From: Caldimonas tepidiphila
GTDB lineage: Bacteria; Pseudomonadota; Gammaproteobacteria; Burkholderiales; Burkholderiaceae_C
Assembly (NCBI RefSeq): GCF_003569765.1
Contig: NZ_QXMG01000016.1
Span: forward strand, 35,071 to 99,070
Length of the DNA stretch: 64,000 bases
Direction of reading: 5' to 3'
Of this stretch, positions 17,992-27,831 are shown in pieces. Each line of letters begins with the position of its first letter. The first letter of the stretch is position 1. The notes beneath the pieces were generated by a model. The model had not been told where the DNA came from, did no database searches, and saw only the letters and a list, made by a program, of their open reading frames with translations. The position numbers and the translations under genes are program-made.

Positions 17992-18900
17992 ATGGAACTG
18001 CGGCACTTGCGCTACTTCATTGCCCTGGCCGGCACGCTGAACTTCACGCGGGCCGCCGAGCGTGTCCACGTGAGCCAGTCCACGCTGTCGCACCAGATCA
18101 AGCAGCTCGAGGACGAGCTCGGCGTTCGCTTGTTCGACCGCATCGGCAAGCGCGTGGTGCTGACCGAGTCCGGCGACGAGTTCCTGGAGTACGCCCGGCG
18201 GGCGCTGCGCGAGATCGACCAGGGGCTGGGGGCGCTGAAGCAGCTGGTGCCGAATGCCTCGGGCGAGTTGCGCATCGGGGCGACCCACTCCTTCAACCTC
18301 GGCTTCATCCCCGACTGCATCGCCACCTTCCACCAGCGGCACCCGGACGTGAAGGTGGTGGTCGAGGAGCTCGCCGCCGACCTCATCGCCGCCCGGCTGC
18401 AGGACAGCTCGCTCGATCTCGGCATCGCCTACCGGCCGGCAACGTCCGAGAGCCTGCAGTTCGAGCCGCTCTACAACGAGGAGATGGTGCTGGTCGTGAG
18501 GCAGGACCATCCGCTCGCGCGCCGCAAGCGGGTGCGCATGGTGGAGCTGCACCGCCTGCCGCTGGTGCTGCTGCCGCCGTCTTTCGCGACGCGCCAGCTG
18601 CTGGACGAGTGCTTCAGGGCCTGCGGTGCCGAGCCGCTCGTCGTCGCGGAGATGAACACCCTGGGTCCGATGATGAGCCTGGTGGCGAAGACCGGCCTGG
18701 CCTGCATCGTGACGCCCAACGCGATGCCGGCGAACTCGGGGCTCAAGCTGCTGCGGCTCGAGAGCCCGACGCCGGTGCGCACCCCCGGCATGCTGTGGGC
18801 GGCCGGAGCCACGAAGTCCGCCGCAACCCGCGCTTTCTCGACCATCGTTCGCAAGCTGGCGTTCCGCACCAGCCTGCTCGATGCGGCACCCGCGGGCTGA
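17992..18900 (+). CDS. LysR-family transcriptional regulator (CynR-like)
   Basis: A 302-residue regulator with a canonical N-terminal HTH (MELRHLRYFIALAGTLNFTR ... VSQSTLSHQIKQLEDELG) and effector domain from residue ~90 (GELRIGATHSFNLGFIP). This head is typical of CynR/CbbR-like activators. It starts 262 bp from, and divergent to, the CoA-transferase gene, so it is the probable activator of the 17.7-12.8 kb operon. ATG 17992 is the conserved family start; an upstream ATG at 17959 is unlikely. TATGAT at 17958-17963 could be its -10 box. Confidence 0.92.
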   Translation: MELRHLRYFIALAGTLNFTRAAERVHVSQSTLSHQIKQLEDELGVRLFDRIGKRVVLTESGDEFLEYARRALREIDQGLGALKQLVPNASGELRIGATHSFNLGFIPDCIATFHQRHPDVKVVVEELAADLIAARLQDSSLDLGIAYRPATSESLQFEPLYNEEMVLVVRQDHPLARRKRVRMVELHRLPLVLLPPSFATRQLLDECFRACGAEPLVVAEMNTLGPMMSLVAKTGLACIVTPNAMPANSGLKLLRLESPTPVRTPGMLWAAGATKSAATRAFSTIVRKLAFRTSLLDAAPAG

Positions 18901-19007
18901 GGACGCGAGCGAGCGGCGCTCGGGCTGTCGGCGCGCCCGCCGCGTCCGTCCGGGGAGGCGCCCTCCATAATGCAGCCGCCCTTCACAACCGCTCCTGTCC
19001 GCCTCCG

Positions 19008-19688
19008 ATGTCGCAACAGACCGCCACCCTGATCCGGCTGCGAGAGATGATTCTTCGCGGCGAGCTCGCGCCGGGGGAGCGGGTGACCGAGGCGAGCCTG
19101 GCCGCCCGCCTGGGCATCTCGAGGACGCCCGTGCGCAACGCGCTGCCGGCGCTGGCGCAGGAGGGGCTGCTCGTGCGGGCAGGACAGCGGGGCTTCGCGG
19201 TCAAGGAGTTCGACTCGCGCGAGAGCCTCGAGGCATTGCGCTTGCGGGCCGTGCTGGAAGGGGTGGCCGCGCGTGCGCTGGCGGAACGGGGCGCATCCCC
19301 CGATCTGCTCGAACAGCTCGGGAACTGTCTCCGGGAAGGGGATCAGATCTTCATGTCCCGCTCCATCGATGAGCTCGCAGAGGCGCGCTACGGCGAGATG
19401 AACTCGAGGTTCCACGGGCTCATCCTCCACGGTGCGCAGAGGCCTCTCCTGGCCGACCTCGTGGCACGCTGCAACGTCGTGGCCTTCACCAGTCCGAAGG
19501 GCGTCGCCTTCTCGGAGGCCAGCAAACGGTCCGCGTTCGACCTCCTCTTCTATGCCCACCAGCAGCACCATGCGATCGTGGACGCGATCGCCGCGCGCCA
19601 GGGCGACCGTGCCGAGTTCCTGTTCCGGGAACACGCGATCACCCAGGAGCAGAGCATGAGCATGGATCTCGCGGCGAAGCAGGGCTGA
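19008..19688 (+). CDS. GntR-family regulator (FCD domain)
   Basis: A 226-residue transcription factor: winged HTH at residues ~8-70 (LREMILRGELAPGERVTEAS, LAARLGISRTPVRNALPALA) and an all-helical FCD effector domain with the metal/ligand residues expected (e.g. NSRFHGLIL, HQQHHAIVDAI, FREHAITQE). FCD regulators usually repress catabolic operons and respond to a carboxylate. It follows the LysR gene by 107 bp on the same strand and may co-regulate the neighbouring catabolic operon. Confidence 0.92.
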   Translation: MSQQTATLIRLREMILRGELAPGERVTEASLAARLGISRTPVRNALPALAQEGLLVRAGQRGFAVKEFDSRESLEALRLRAVLEGVAARALAERGASPDLLEQLGNCLREGDQIFMSRSIDELAEARYGEMNSRFHGLILHGAQRPLLADLVARCNVVAFTSPKGVAFSEASKRSAFDLLFYAHQQHHAIVDAIAARQGDRAEFLFREHAITQEQSMSMDLAAKQG

Positions 19689-19846
19689 CCGAGCGGCAGC
19701 GACGGGGCGGGGCACGACCACGAGGCGCGAAGCGTCGAGCGGGCGACGGGCCCAATGCCCGCCTCGCAGAGCGGCCGTACCGCAAGCCCCGGGACGGCGG
19801 GGCGCGAGGGCCGACAATCGGTGCCGACGCCTTCCCTGAAAGCAGC

Positions 19847-21007
19847 ATGCGCAGAGCAACGATGTTCGCCGGCGGCACCGCCTCGCTGGCGCTGGCCGCG
19901 GCCCTCGTCACCGGGGGCTGCACGAGCACCAATCCGTACTTCGACCCGTCCAGGCCCCACCACACGCCGCAGGGCTTCGTCAACAACTACCCGCCCGACC
20001 CGGCCTACAAGCGGCCGGAGCAGGGCTTCCTGGCGGCCTGGGCGGCACGCCTGCGCAACTGGACGAGGGACGCCTCGGCGCGGGCACCGCTGCGGCCGCT
20101 GCAGCCGGTGCCGCCGGACCTCGGCTTCATCCACGCGAACCGGGACGAGCCCTCGGTCACCTGGATCGGCCACGCGACGCTGCTGATCCAGACCGGCTCG
20201 GGCCTGAACATCCTGACCGACCCGGTGTTCGAGGACCGGGCCTCGCCGGTGCCCTTCGCGGGGCCGAAGCGCCACCAGCGCCCGGGGCTTGCGCTCGACG
20301 AGCTGCCGCACATCGACGCGGTGCTGCTGAGCCACGCGCACTACGACCATCTGTCGCTCGCGTCGATGCGCGCCCTCTACCGGCAGAAGGGCGGGGCGCC
20401 GAGGATCTTCGCCCCGCTCGGCGTCGATCGCTGGCTGCTGCGCCATGTCACGGATGGCGACGCCAGCCGCATCACGCGCATGGACTGGTGGGAGCAGGCC
20501 CGCATCGGCGACCTCGAGGTCCACCTGCTGCCGGTGCAGCACTGGTCGGCGCGCACGCCGTGGGACCGCAACGAGATGCTGTGGGGCGCGTTCGCGCTGG
20601 TGCGCGACGGCTTCTCGTTCTTCTACTCGGGCGACCTCGGCTACTCGAAGGACATCGCCGATATCGCCGCGCGCTTCAAGCGCTTCGACCTGGCCGCGAT
20701 CGGGGTCGGAGCCTACGAGCCCGTGTGGTACCGCAACTCCCACGTGAGTCCCGCGGAGGCGGTGCGCATCCACCGGGAACTCGGCGTCGGGCGCAGCATC
20801 GGCATCCACTGGGGCACCTTCCCGATGGGCGAGGAGCGGCTGGACCAGCCGGTCGACGACCTCGCTGCCGCGCGCAAGGCGCAGGACGTCGACGACGCGG
20901 ACTTCGTCCTGCTGCGGCACGGCGAGACCCTGCGGCCGGTGCTGCGACCGGCACCGCGGCGCGAGGCCTCCTCGCGCCGAACGCAAACCGACGGAGCAAA
21001 GCCATGA
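19847..21007 (+). CDS. NAPE-PLD-like metallo-beta-lactamase-fold lipoprotein
   Basis: A 386-residue exported hydrolase. Lipoprotein signal with lipobox TGGC (Cys25). The metallo-beta-lactamase fold carries the di-zinc motif His163-x-His165-x-Asp167-His168 (SHAHYDHLS), LLPVQHWSARTPWDRN, and FYSGDLGYSKD. The segment DEPSVTWIGHATLLIQTG and the downstream GIHWGTFPMGEERLDQP are typical of bacterial N-acyl-phosphatidylethanolamine phospholipase D homologues (e.g. RomA-like). It probably acts on membrane or cell-wall lipids at the envelope; the substrate is unproven. Its stop overlaps the next start (ATGA). Confidence 0.88.
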   Translation: MRRATMFAGGTASLALAAALVTGGCTSTNPYFDPSRPHHTPQGFVNNYPPDPAYKRPEQGFLAAWAARLRNWTRDASARAPLRPLQPVPPDLGFIHANRDEPSVTWIGHATLLIQTGSGLNILTDPVFEDRASPVPFAGPKRHQRPGLALDELPHIDAVLLSHAHYDHLSLASMRALYRQKGGAPRIFAPLGVDRWLLRHVTDGDASRITRMDWWEQARIGDLEVHLLPVQHWSARTPWDRNEMLWGAFALVRDGFSFFYSGDLGYSKDIADIAARFKRFDLAAIGVGAYEPVWYRNSHVSPAEAVRIHRELGVGRSIGIHWGTFPMGEERLDQPVDDLAAARKAQDVDDADFVLLRHGETLRPVLRPAPRREASSRRTQTDGAKP

Positions 21008-21390
21008 ACAAACGCATTCCCCACCTCGGCCTTCTGGGCGCGCTGGCCGTCGCCGTGACGCTGGCCGGCTGCGCGACCCCCCGCATGGGCAGCGTCATCC
21101 CGCGCGAGGGCGGCCAGTACCAGGTGATCTCGATCGGCGAGAGCGAGAAGGCCGCCCTCGAGTCGGCGCTCTACAGCGCCGAGAGCACCTGCAAGGGCCG
21201 CGCGATGCGGCACGTCGTGATCGACCACCGCACCGAGTACCGCGGCCTCGGCACCGAGACCGCGGCGCAGACCATCGAGAAGGTCGGGCGCATCATCCTC
21301 GGCACCACCGGGCAGCGCGCGCCCCAGATCGCGGGCGAGGACGACTACCGGGTGACGATGCAGTTCCGCTGCGAGGACGCGCGCCGCTGA
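21004..21390 (+). CDS. Small lipoprotein of unknown function
   Basis: A 128-residue lipoprotein: signal peptide LGALAVAVTLAGC with Cys23, then a short globular domain with two further cysteines (AESTCKGRAMRH and MQFRCEDARR) that could form a disulfide. The region RHVVIDHRTEYRGLGTE is the best-ordered part. The start overlaps the stop of the metallo-beta-lactamase gene by 4 bp and has GGAG 7 bp upstream, so the two are translationally coupled. No function recognised. Confidence 0.82.
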   Translation: MNKRIPHLGLLGALAVAVTLAGCATPRMGSVIPREGGQYQVISIGESEKAALESALYSAESTCKGRAMRHVVIDHRTEYRGLGTETAAQTIEKVGRIILGTTGQRAPQIAGEDDYRVTMQFRCEDARR

Positions 21391-21512
21391 ACCGGGCGGG
21401 CGGCGGCGCCCGGCCCCTGGACCGCAGCTTGCTTGGGGCTCGGGAAGGCCGCCGTGCCGGTCACCGCGCACCTGCACCGGCTTCCCCGCAGCTTCCCAGG
21501 AAACAGACCGTC

Positions 21513-22601
21513 ATGCCCGAATCGCAAATCGCCCGCGCCGTGCGCCTGGAGTTCGCCGCCGGCTCGCTCGTGAGGACCAACCTCTCCGGTGCCGCCTTCT
21601 GCGGCGACTGGCTCTGGGTGGTGGGCGACGAGGCGAGCGGGATCGACCGGCTGCGCCGGCTCGAGCCGCTGGGTCGGGAGGCGCTGCGCTTCGGCGAGGT
21701 GCGCGACTTCCCGCTCTCCGCCCTGCTCGAGCTGCCGGGCGAGGCCGATGAGGAGGCGGACCTGGAGGGGATGGCGGTCGCCGACGGCTACCTGTGGGTG
21801 GCGGGCTCGCACGGCCTCAAGCGCAAGAACGTCAAGCCCAGGCGCAGCGATGAAGAGAACGCCCGGCGCCTGGCGAAGCTGTCGCTCGACGCCAACCGCC
21901 TGCTGCTGGCCTGCCTGCCGATCGAGGCGGACGCAGACGGCGTCCCCTGCCTGGTGCGCAAGGCCGGCGACGGCCGGCGCGCGCTGGCGCTCAAGGGCGA
22001 CGCGCGCTCGAACCAGCTCACCGAGGCGCTCGCCGACGATCCCCATTTCGGTCCCTTCCTCGCCATCCCGGGCAAGGACAACGGCTTCGACATCGAGGGG
22101 CTCGCGGTGGCCGACGGCCGGCTGCTGCTCGGGCTGCGCGGCCCGGTGCTGCGCGGCTGGTCGGCGCTGCTGGAGATCGCCGTGGAAGCCAGGGGCCGGC
22201 ACCTGCAGATGGTGCCGCTGGACGGGCAGGGCACGCTGATCCGCAAGCACTTCCTCCAGCTCGAGGGCCTGGGCATCCGGGACCTGCACTTCTCCGGCGA
22301 CGACCTGCACATCCTGGCGGGTCCCACGATGGTCCTCGACGGCGACATCCGCGTGTTCCGCTGGCCCGCGGCCCGCCCGGCGCTGGCGGCCAACCGTGAG
22401 CCGGTCACGTTCCAGGCGGCGCTGACGGAGTCGATCGCCCTGCCGCACGGACACGGCACCGACCGGGCCGAGGCGATCTGCGAGCTGCCCCCGCAGCTCG
22501 CGGGAACGCAGCCGGCGTGGCTGGTCCTGTACGACGCGCCCGGGCCCGACCGCCGGCAGGGCGAGCATGCCGTGTTCGGCGATCTCCTGCGCCGCATCTG
22601 A
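21513..22601 (+). CDS. DUF3616-family protein
   Basis: A 362-residue soluble protein, probably a beta-propeller: repeated WVVGDEASGIDRL, DLEGMAVADGYLWVAGSH, DIEGLAVADGRLLLGLRGPV and HFSGDDLHILAGPT blocks match the DUF3616 pattern (alternating 'xxEGxAVxDGxLxxGxxG' strands). No signal peptide. The start ATG is preceded by AGGAAA. Function unknown in the family; it sits alone after the small lipoprotein. Confidence 0.8.
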   Translation: MPESQIARAVRLEFAAGSLVRTNLSGAAFCGDWLWVVGDEASGIDRLRRLEPLGREALRFGEVRDFPLSALLELPGEADEEADLEGMAVADGYLWVAGSHGLKRKNVKPRRSDEENARRLAKLSLDANRLLLACLPIEADADGVPCLVRKAGDGRRALALKGDARSNQLTEALADDPHFGPFLAIPGKDNGFDIEGLAVADGRLLLGLRGPVLRGWSALLEIAVEARGRHLQMVPLDGQGTLIRKHFLQLEGLGIRDLHFSGDDLHILAGPTMVLDGDIRVFRWPAARPALAANREPVTFQAALTESIALPHGHGTDRAEAICELPPQLAGTQPAWLVLYDAPGPDRRQGEHAVFGDLLRRI

Positions 22602-23146
22602 GGCTTTTCCGGCCGCTGTCCGGAAGCGACCCGAGGGTCGGGGGGAGGCCTGCGGGGGCCATCGAGGCGCGGGGGCGCGGCATCCGCCGTCCCGGCCTAA
22701 GGTGCTTCGCATGTGGCGTACCCCGCGAGCTTCGGCCGTCTTGTTGCTCGGCATCGCAGCGTCCCTGCCCGGGATCGCGCGGGTCCTCGTGTTCCGCGCG
22801 GCGCGGCTCCGCGGCCTTGCCACGAGCGCTGCGCTGGGGGCCGCCTCTTCCACGGGCGCTCCCGCACGACACTTCGTGCCCGGCATCTCCCGCTTCACCT
22901 TCCATGCCGGTGCGCTGCAGCGCCTGCCCGGGACCTCCCGGTCCTGACGACAGGGCTTCCCGGCCGGGCTCGCATGCACGAGATCGACACCGCCGAGGCC
23001 CCGCCGACGACCCGCCGCCCTTGCCGGCCTGCCCGCCCGCCGGGCACCGATTCCCCGCGGGGCCGCATCCCGCGCCGGCTGCCCGCGCTCCCATCCGTTC
23101 GGTGCGCCGATTCCCGAACAGTCCGAGGAAGTACCAGGAGACCCCG
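22602..23146. other. 545-bp intergenic region, no gene supported
   Basis: Between DUF3616 and the acetyltransferase. A short frame from the ATG at 22711 begins with a hydrophobic stretch but then turns into Arg/Ala-rich sequence without homologous features. An imperfect hairpin, TTCCGG/CCGGAA (22607-22625), follows the DUF3616 stop and may help termination. Confidence 0.45.
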
Positions 23147-23896
23147 ATGACCGAGGCCGAACTCCAGAGCCCGCCCTTCTCGATGCCACGGCCGGCAAGC
23201 GCCGGCACCCCGACAAGCCCCCCCGCGAGGCCGGCGTCCGCCGCGGTCGCGCCCGCCCCCGCCGACGAACCGTTCCCCGAGATGACGACGCGCCGGCTGC
23301 GGCTGCGGGAGATCACGCAGGACGATGCGGCGGACATCCTCGCGATCCACGGCGACGCGACGGTGATGCGCTGGTTCGGCAGCAACGTGCTGCCCGACCT
23401 CGGCGCGGCCCGCCGGCTCGTCTCGTTCTTCGCGAACTGCCGGCGCGCGGCCACCGGGACGCGCTGGGGCATCGAGCGCAAGGAGGACGGGCGGCTGCTC
23501 GGGACCTGCGGCTTCTACTCCTGGGACCGGAACTACCGCCGCTGCAATCTCGGCTACGAGCTCGGCACCTTCGCATGGCGCAAGGGCTACATGCAGGAGG
23601 CCCTCGCGGCGGTGCTGCCCTGGGGCTACTCCCGGATGCAGCTGCACCGCATCGAGGCCCACATCCATCCCGCCAACACCGCCTCGATCGAGCTCGCCAG
23701 GGGCTTCGGGTTCGTGCAGGAGGGCCTGATGCGCGAGCTCGAGTTCTGGGACGGCCGGCCGCAGGACATGCTGCTCTTCGCGCTGCTGCAGCGGGACATG
23801 AAATGGCCCGAGCGCAAGGAGAGCAGCATCCTGAACTACCGCTGGCTGCAGCGGACCGCCTACCGCATCGAGAGCATGCTGCTGAGCGGCAAGTAG
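23147..23896 (+). CDS. GNAT-family acetyltransferase, RimJ/RimL type
   Basis: A 249-residue protein. After a ~45-residue Pro/Ala-rich tail comes a GNAT domain of the ribosomal-protein N-acetyltransferase kind: TTRRLRLREITQDDAADILAI, WGIERKEDGRLLGTCGFYSW, NLGYELGTFAWRKGYMQEAL (acetyl-CoA pyrophosphate loop region), HRIEAHIHPANTASIELARG and FGFVQEGLMRELEFWDG. CCAGGAG lies 6 bp before the ATG. Substrate (protein N-terminus or small amine) unknown. The long disordered N-terminus is unusual for this family. Confidence 0.9.
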   Translation: MTEAELQSPPFSMPRPASAGTPTSPPARPASAAVAPAPADEPFPEMTTRRLRLREITQDDAADILAIHGDATVMRWFGSNVLPDLGAARRLVSFFANCRRAATGTRWGIERKEDGRLLGTCGFYSWDRNYRRCNLGYELGTFAWRKGYMQEALAAVLPWGYSRMQLHRIEAHIHPANTASIELARGFGFVQEGLMRELEFWDGRPQDMLLFALLQRDMKWPERKESSILNYRWLQRTAYRIESMLLSGK

Positions 23897-24067
23897 CCGC
23901 TCGACTGCCGGCACGGCCGCCGCTCCTGCTTCCCGGAGGGGCGCGGCGGAGCCCGTCGGCGTGACAAAGTCGTGCCGCGAGCGAGGCCGGGCCTCAAGTT
24001 CCGGCCGGACATGCCGAAGTTGGGCGACACGGCGACTTCAAGAGACCGCTCGGCGCTTTCTCCTTTC

Positions 24068-25312
<1,245 letters not shown>

Positions 25313-25354
25313 GCGGCCGGGCCGGCTCGCGGCCTTGCCGGGCGCGGCCGGCGT

Positions 25355-25735
25355 TCAGGCAGGCTCGCTGTCCTCGGTGAGCCAGCAGGCGCGGCGCTTC
25401 AGGCACATCTGCTCGACCGCCTCCTTGGCGCAGAGGAAGCGCCGCTGCAGCTTCTGCAGCAGCGGCTGCGGCCCGTCGCGCCGGGCCGTGGTGTCGGCAC
25501 TTTCGAGGGGGCGGGCGAGATCGCGCACGTCGAAGACGACCAGCGAGCCCGGCAGTTCGAGCGCCTGCAGGAAGCGCGACTGCGAGCCGTCGTCGTCCCC
25601 GCGCTGGCGCACCGGGTGCAGCAGCAGCGCCGAGCCGTCCGGCCACGACACCTCGTGCTGCGCGGGAAGGACCTCGAAGGGGCCGCGCTGGTGCGGCACG
25701 GGCAGCGAGGGGGTGGGATGCGGGGCGGCAGGCAT
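25355..25735 (-). CDS. Small protein of unknown function
   Basis: A 126-residue soluble protein that I do not recognise. Its reading frame is supported by GGAGGA 6 bp upstream of the start and by a compact, mixed composition (ALLLHPVRQRGDDDGSQSRF, FLCAKEAVEQMCLKRRACW). It has three cysteines near the C-terminus. It converges with the HD-GYP gene and a short palindrome (25752-25765) precedes it. Confidence 0.6.
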   Translation of the reverse strand: MPAAPHPTPSLPVPHQRGPFEVLPAQHEVSWPDGSALLLHPVRQRGDDDGSQSRFLQALELPGSLVVFDVRDLARPLESADTTARRDGPQPLLQKLQRRFLCAKEAVEQMCLKRRACWLTEDSEPA

Positions 25736-25751
25736 GTCGGTCCTCCGGTAT

Positions 25752-25765
25752 CACTCGAATGAGTG
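25752..25765. promoter_or_regulatory. Palindrome upstream of the 25355-25735 gene
   Basis: CACTC-GAAT-GAGTG, a perfect 5-4-5 inverted repeat 17 bp before the start codon, in an A/T-richer stretch. It could be an operator or part of the 5' leader; no regulator is implied by the context. Confidence 0.3.
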
Positions 25766-25867
25766 GAATTGATCGATATGGGAGGGGTTAGGCAAACGGG
25801 GTGCCGCCTGCAGACCGGCGGGCGCGGCCATCCGCTCAAGAGGAGGGGATGTCCGCCCGCCCGGCGT

Positions 25868-26842
25868 TCACGGCCTCAGCAGTGTCGAGCCCGTCGCCGC
25901 GCGCGACTCGAGCCAACGGTGCGCGTCGGCCGCGCAGCCCAGGGGGAACTCGCGCGCCGGGCCGGGCCGCAGCCAGCCGGCCGACAGCGCCCCGAACAGC
26001 GCGGCGCTCATCGCCTCCAGCTCGCCGCGCTCGGCGACGTAGTGGACGATGGCGGGGCGCGAGACGGTGCCGGAGCGGGCGCCGAGCCGCGAGATGTCCA
26101 GGGGCTCCACCGGGCCCGACGCCTGGCCGTAGTTCACCAGGTGGCCGCGCGGCGCCAGGCAGTCCAGCGAGCCGGAGAAGGTGTCCCGCCCGACCGCGTC
26201 GTAGGCCACGTCCACGCCCCGCCCGCGGGTGATCTCGCGCACCCGGGCGACGAAGTCCTCCTGCCGGTACAGGATGACGTGCTCGCAGCCCGCCTCCCGC
26301 GCGACGCGCGCCTTGTCCTCGCTGCCCACCGTGCCGATCACGGTGGCGCCGATCCGGCGGGCCCACTGGCTCAGCAGTTGGCCGACGCCGCCCGCGGCCG
26401 CGTGGACCAGGACGGTCTGCCCGGCCTGCAGCCGGTGGACTCGGTCGACCAGCATCTGCACCGTGAGCCCCTTGAGGAATGTCGCCGCCACGACCCGGTC
26501 GTCGAGCCCGTCGGGCACGCGCACCGCCAACTCCGCCGGCAGCAGGCGGTGCGTGGCGTAGCCGCCGTAGCGCAGCGTCAGGCAGGCCACCCGGTCGCCC
26601 GGCGCGAAGCCCGTGACGCCCGGGCCGGCCTCCTCGACCACGCCGACGCCCTCGATGCCGGGAATGCCGGGCAGCGCCAGCGTGCGGTACAGGCCCTGGC
26701 GGACATAGACGTCGTGGAAGTTGACGCCGATTGCGGTCTGCCGGAGGCGCAACTCGCCGGGGCCGGGCGCGCCGACCTCGACCGGCTCCGGGAGCAGCAC
26801 TTCCGGCCCGCCGTGGGCGCGGATCACGATGGCTTCTGACAT
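25868..26842 (-). CDS. NADPH:quinone oxidoreductase, zeta-crystallin type
   Basis: A 324-residue medium-chain reductase without structural zinc. Seen: AIGVNFHDVYVRQGLY (family motif NFxDxxxRxGxY), PGIPGIEGVGVVEEAG, VLVHAAAGGVGQLLSQWARR (NADPH-binding AAxGGVG), and VDVAYDAVGRDTFSGSLDCL. It reduces quinones by one or two electrons in the cytosol (QorA-like). The start at 26842 has AGGA upstream; a further ATG at 26890 is out of line with the family. Confidence 0.92.
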   Translation of the reverse strand: MSEAIVIRAHGGPEVLLPEPVEVGAPGPGELRLRQTAIGVNFHDVYVRQGLYRTLALPGIPGIEGVGVVEEAGPGVTGFAPGDRVACLTLRYGGYATHRLLPAELAVRVPDGLDDRVVAATFLKGLTVQMLVDRVHRLQAGQTVLVHAAAGGVGQLLSQWARRIGATVIGTVGSEDKARVAREAGCEHVILYRQEDFVARVREITRGRGVDVAYDAVGRDTFSGSLDCLAPRGHLVNYGQASGPVEPLDISRLGARSGTVSRPAIVHYVAERGELEAMSAALFGALSAGWLRPGPAREFPLGCAADAHRWLESRAATGSTLLRP

Positions 26843-27119
26843 GGGTGTCCTTTCGGACCGAAGGCAGCCGGCGCGGCTGCCCCCGGTCATCCTTCGGGGG
26901 AAAAAGGGATCGTCGCTCCGATCCCCGGTTGCGGGGGCAGGGGGGTGGCCGGGAATCGCTTATCGTGACCCGTGCAGGGCGTATTGCGGCCTGCGCCGGC
27001 GATGCCGGCGCACGGTCCCGCTCGAATCCGACGGCCGGCCCGCCTTGTCCGCCCCAGGCCGTTTTTTTGGCGGGGCGCCCGGTATTCTGCGACGACCCCC
27101 CTCCTGAAGGAGCGTCCCG

Positions 27120-27776
27120 ATGCGCAAGTCGATCCTGGTACTGCTGCTGGCCACCTCGGGCCTGGCGCTCACGTCCTGTGCCGGCACCTCTCCGGGCAGC
27201 GGCGGCGGCAATCCGATGGGTTTCTTCGTCACCAGCCAGGGCGGGCCGCGCGGCGCCGATTTCGGCGGCCTGGAAGGCGCCGACCGGCACTGCCAGTCGC
27301 TCGCGGCGGCGGCCGGCGCCGGGCACCGGAGCTGGCGCGCCTACCTGAGCGCCTCGCCCCGGGCGGGAGGGGCGGTCCACGCGCGCGACCGCATCGGCAA
27401 GGGGCCGTGGCGCAACGCCCGGGGCGAAGTCATCGCGCAGGACGTCGACGAGCTCCACGGCAACAACCGGATCGACAAGCAGACGGCGCTGACCGAGCGC
27501 GGCGAGCCCGTCAAGGGCCGCGGCGACCAGCCCAACGAGCACGACATCCTGACCGGCTCCACGCCCGACGGCCGGCTTGCCGAGGGCGCGACCTGCAACG
27601 ACTGGACCTCCAGCGGCGAAGGACGGGCGATGGTCGGGCACCACGACCGAGTCGGCCTGGGCGAGACCGCCGCGGCGAAGTCCTGGAACTCCTCGCACCC
27701 GACCCGCGGCTGCGGCGCGGAGGCGCTCAAGGCGACCGGCGGTGCCGGCTACCTCTACTGCTTCGCGGCGGACTGA
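27120..27776 (+). CDS. DUF1554/endostatin-like lipoprotein
   Basis: A 218-residue lipoprotein with signal LLATSGLALTSC (Cys20). The mature part follows the lectin-like DUF1554 pattern: FFVTSQGGPRGADFGGLEGA, DRHCQSLAAAAG, SWRAYLSAS, then CNDWTSSGEGRAMVGHHDR and SWNSSHPTRGCGAEAL ending in GGAGYLYCFAAD, with four cysteines placed for two disulfides. Proteins of this type are surface or periplasmic with unknown ligands. Stands alone between two leftward genes. Confidence 0.75.
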   Translation: MRKSILVLLLATSGLALTSCAGTSPGSGGGNPMGFFVTSQGGPRGADFGGLEGADRHCQSLAAAAGAGHRSWRAYLSASPRAGGAVHARDRIGKGPWRNARGEVIAQDVDELHGNNRIDKQTALTERGEPVKGRGDQPNEHDILTGSTPDGRLAEGATCNDWTSSGEGRAMVGHHDRVGLGETAAAKSWNSSHPTRGCGAEALKATGGAGYLYCFAAD

Positions 27777-27831
27777 GCGGCGGGCGAGCAGGGCGCGCAG
27801 CGATGGGGCAGGGCCCGCGCCGCGGGGAAGG

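Noticed and set aside
22711..22947. Short + strand frame starting MWRTPRASAVLLLGIAAS
   Set aside because: Hydrophobic start resembles a signal peptide but no ribosome-binding site precedes it and the rest is Arg/Ala-rich without a fold.
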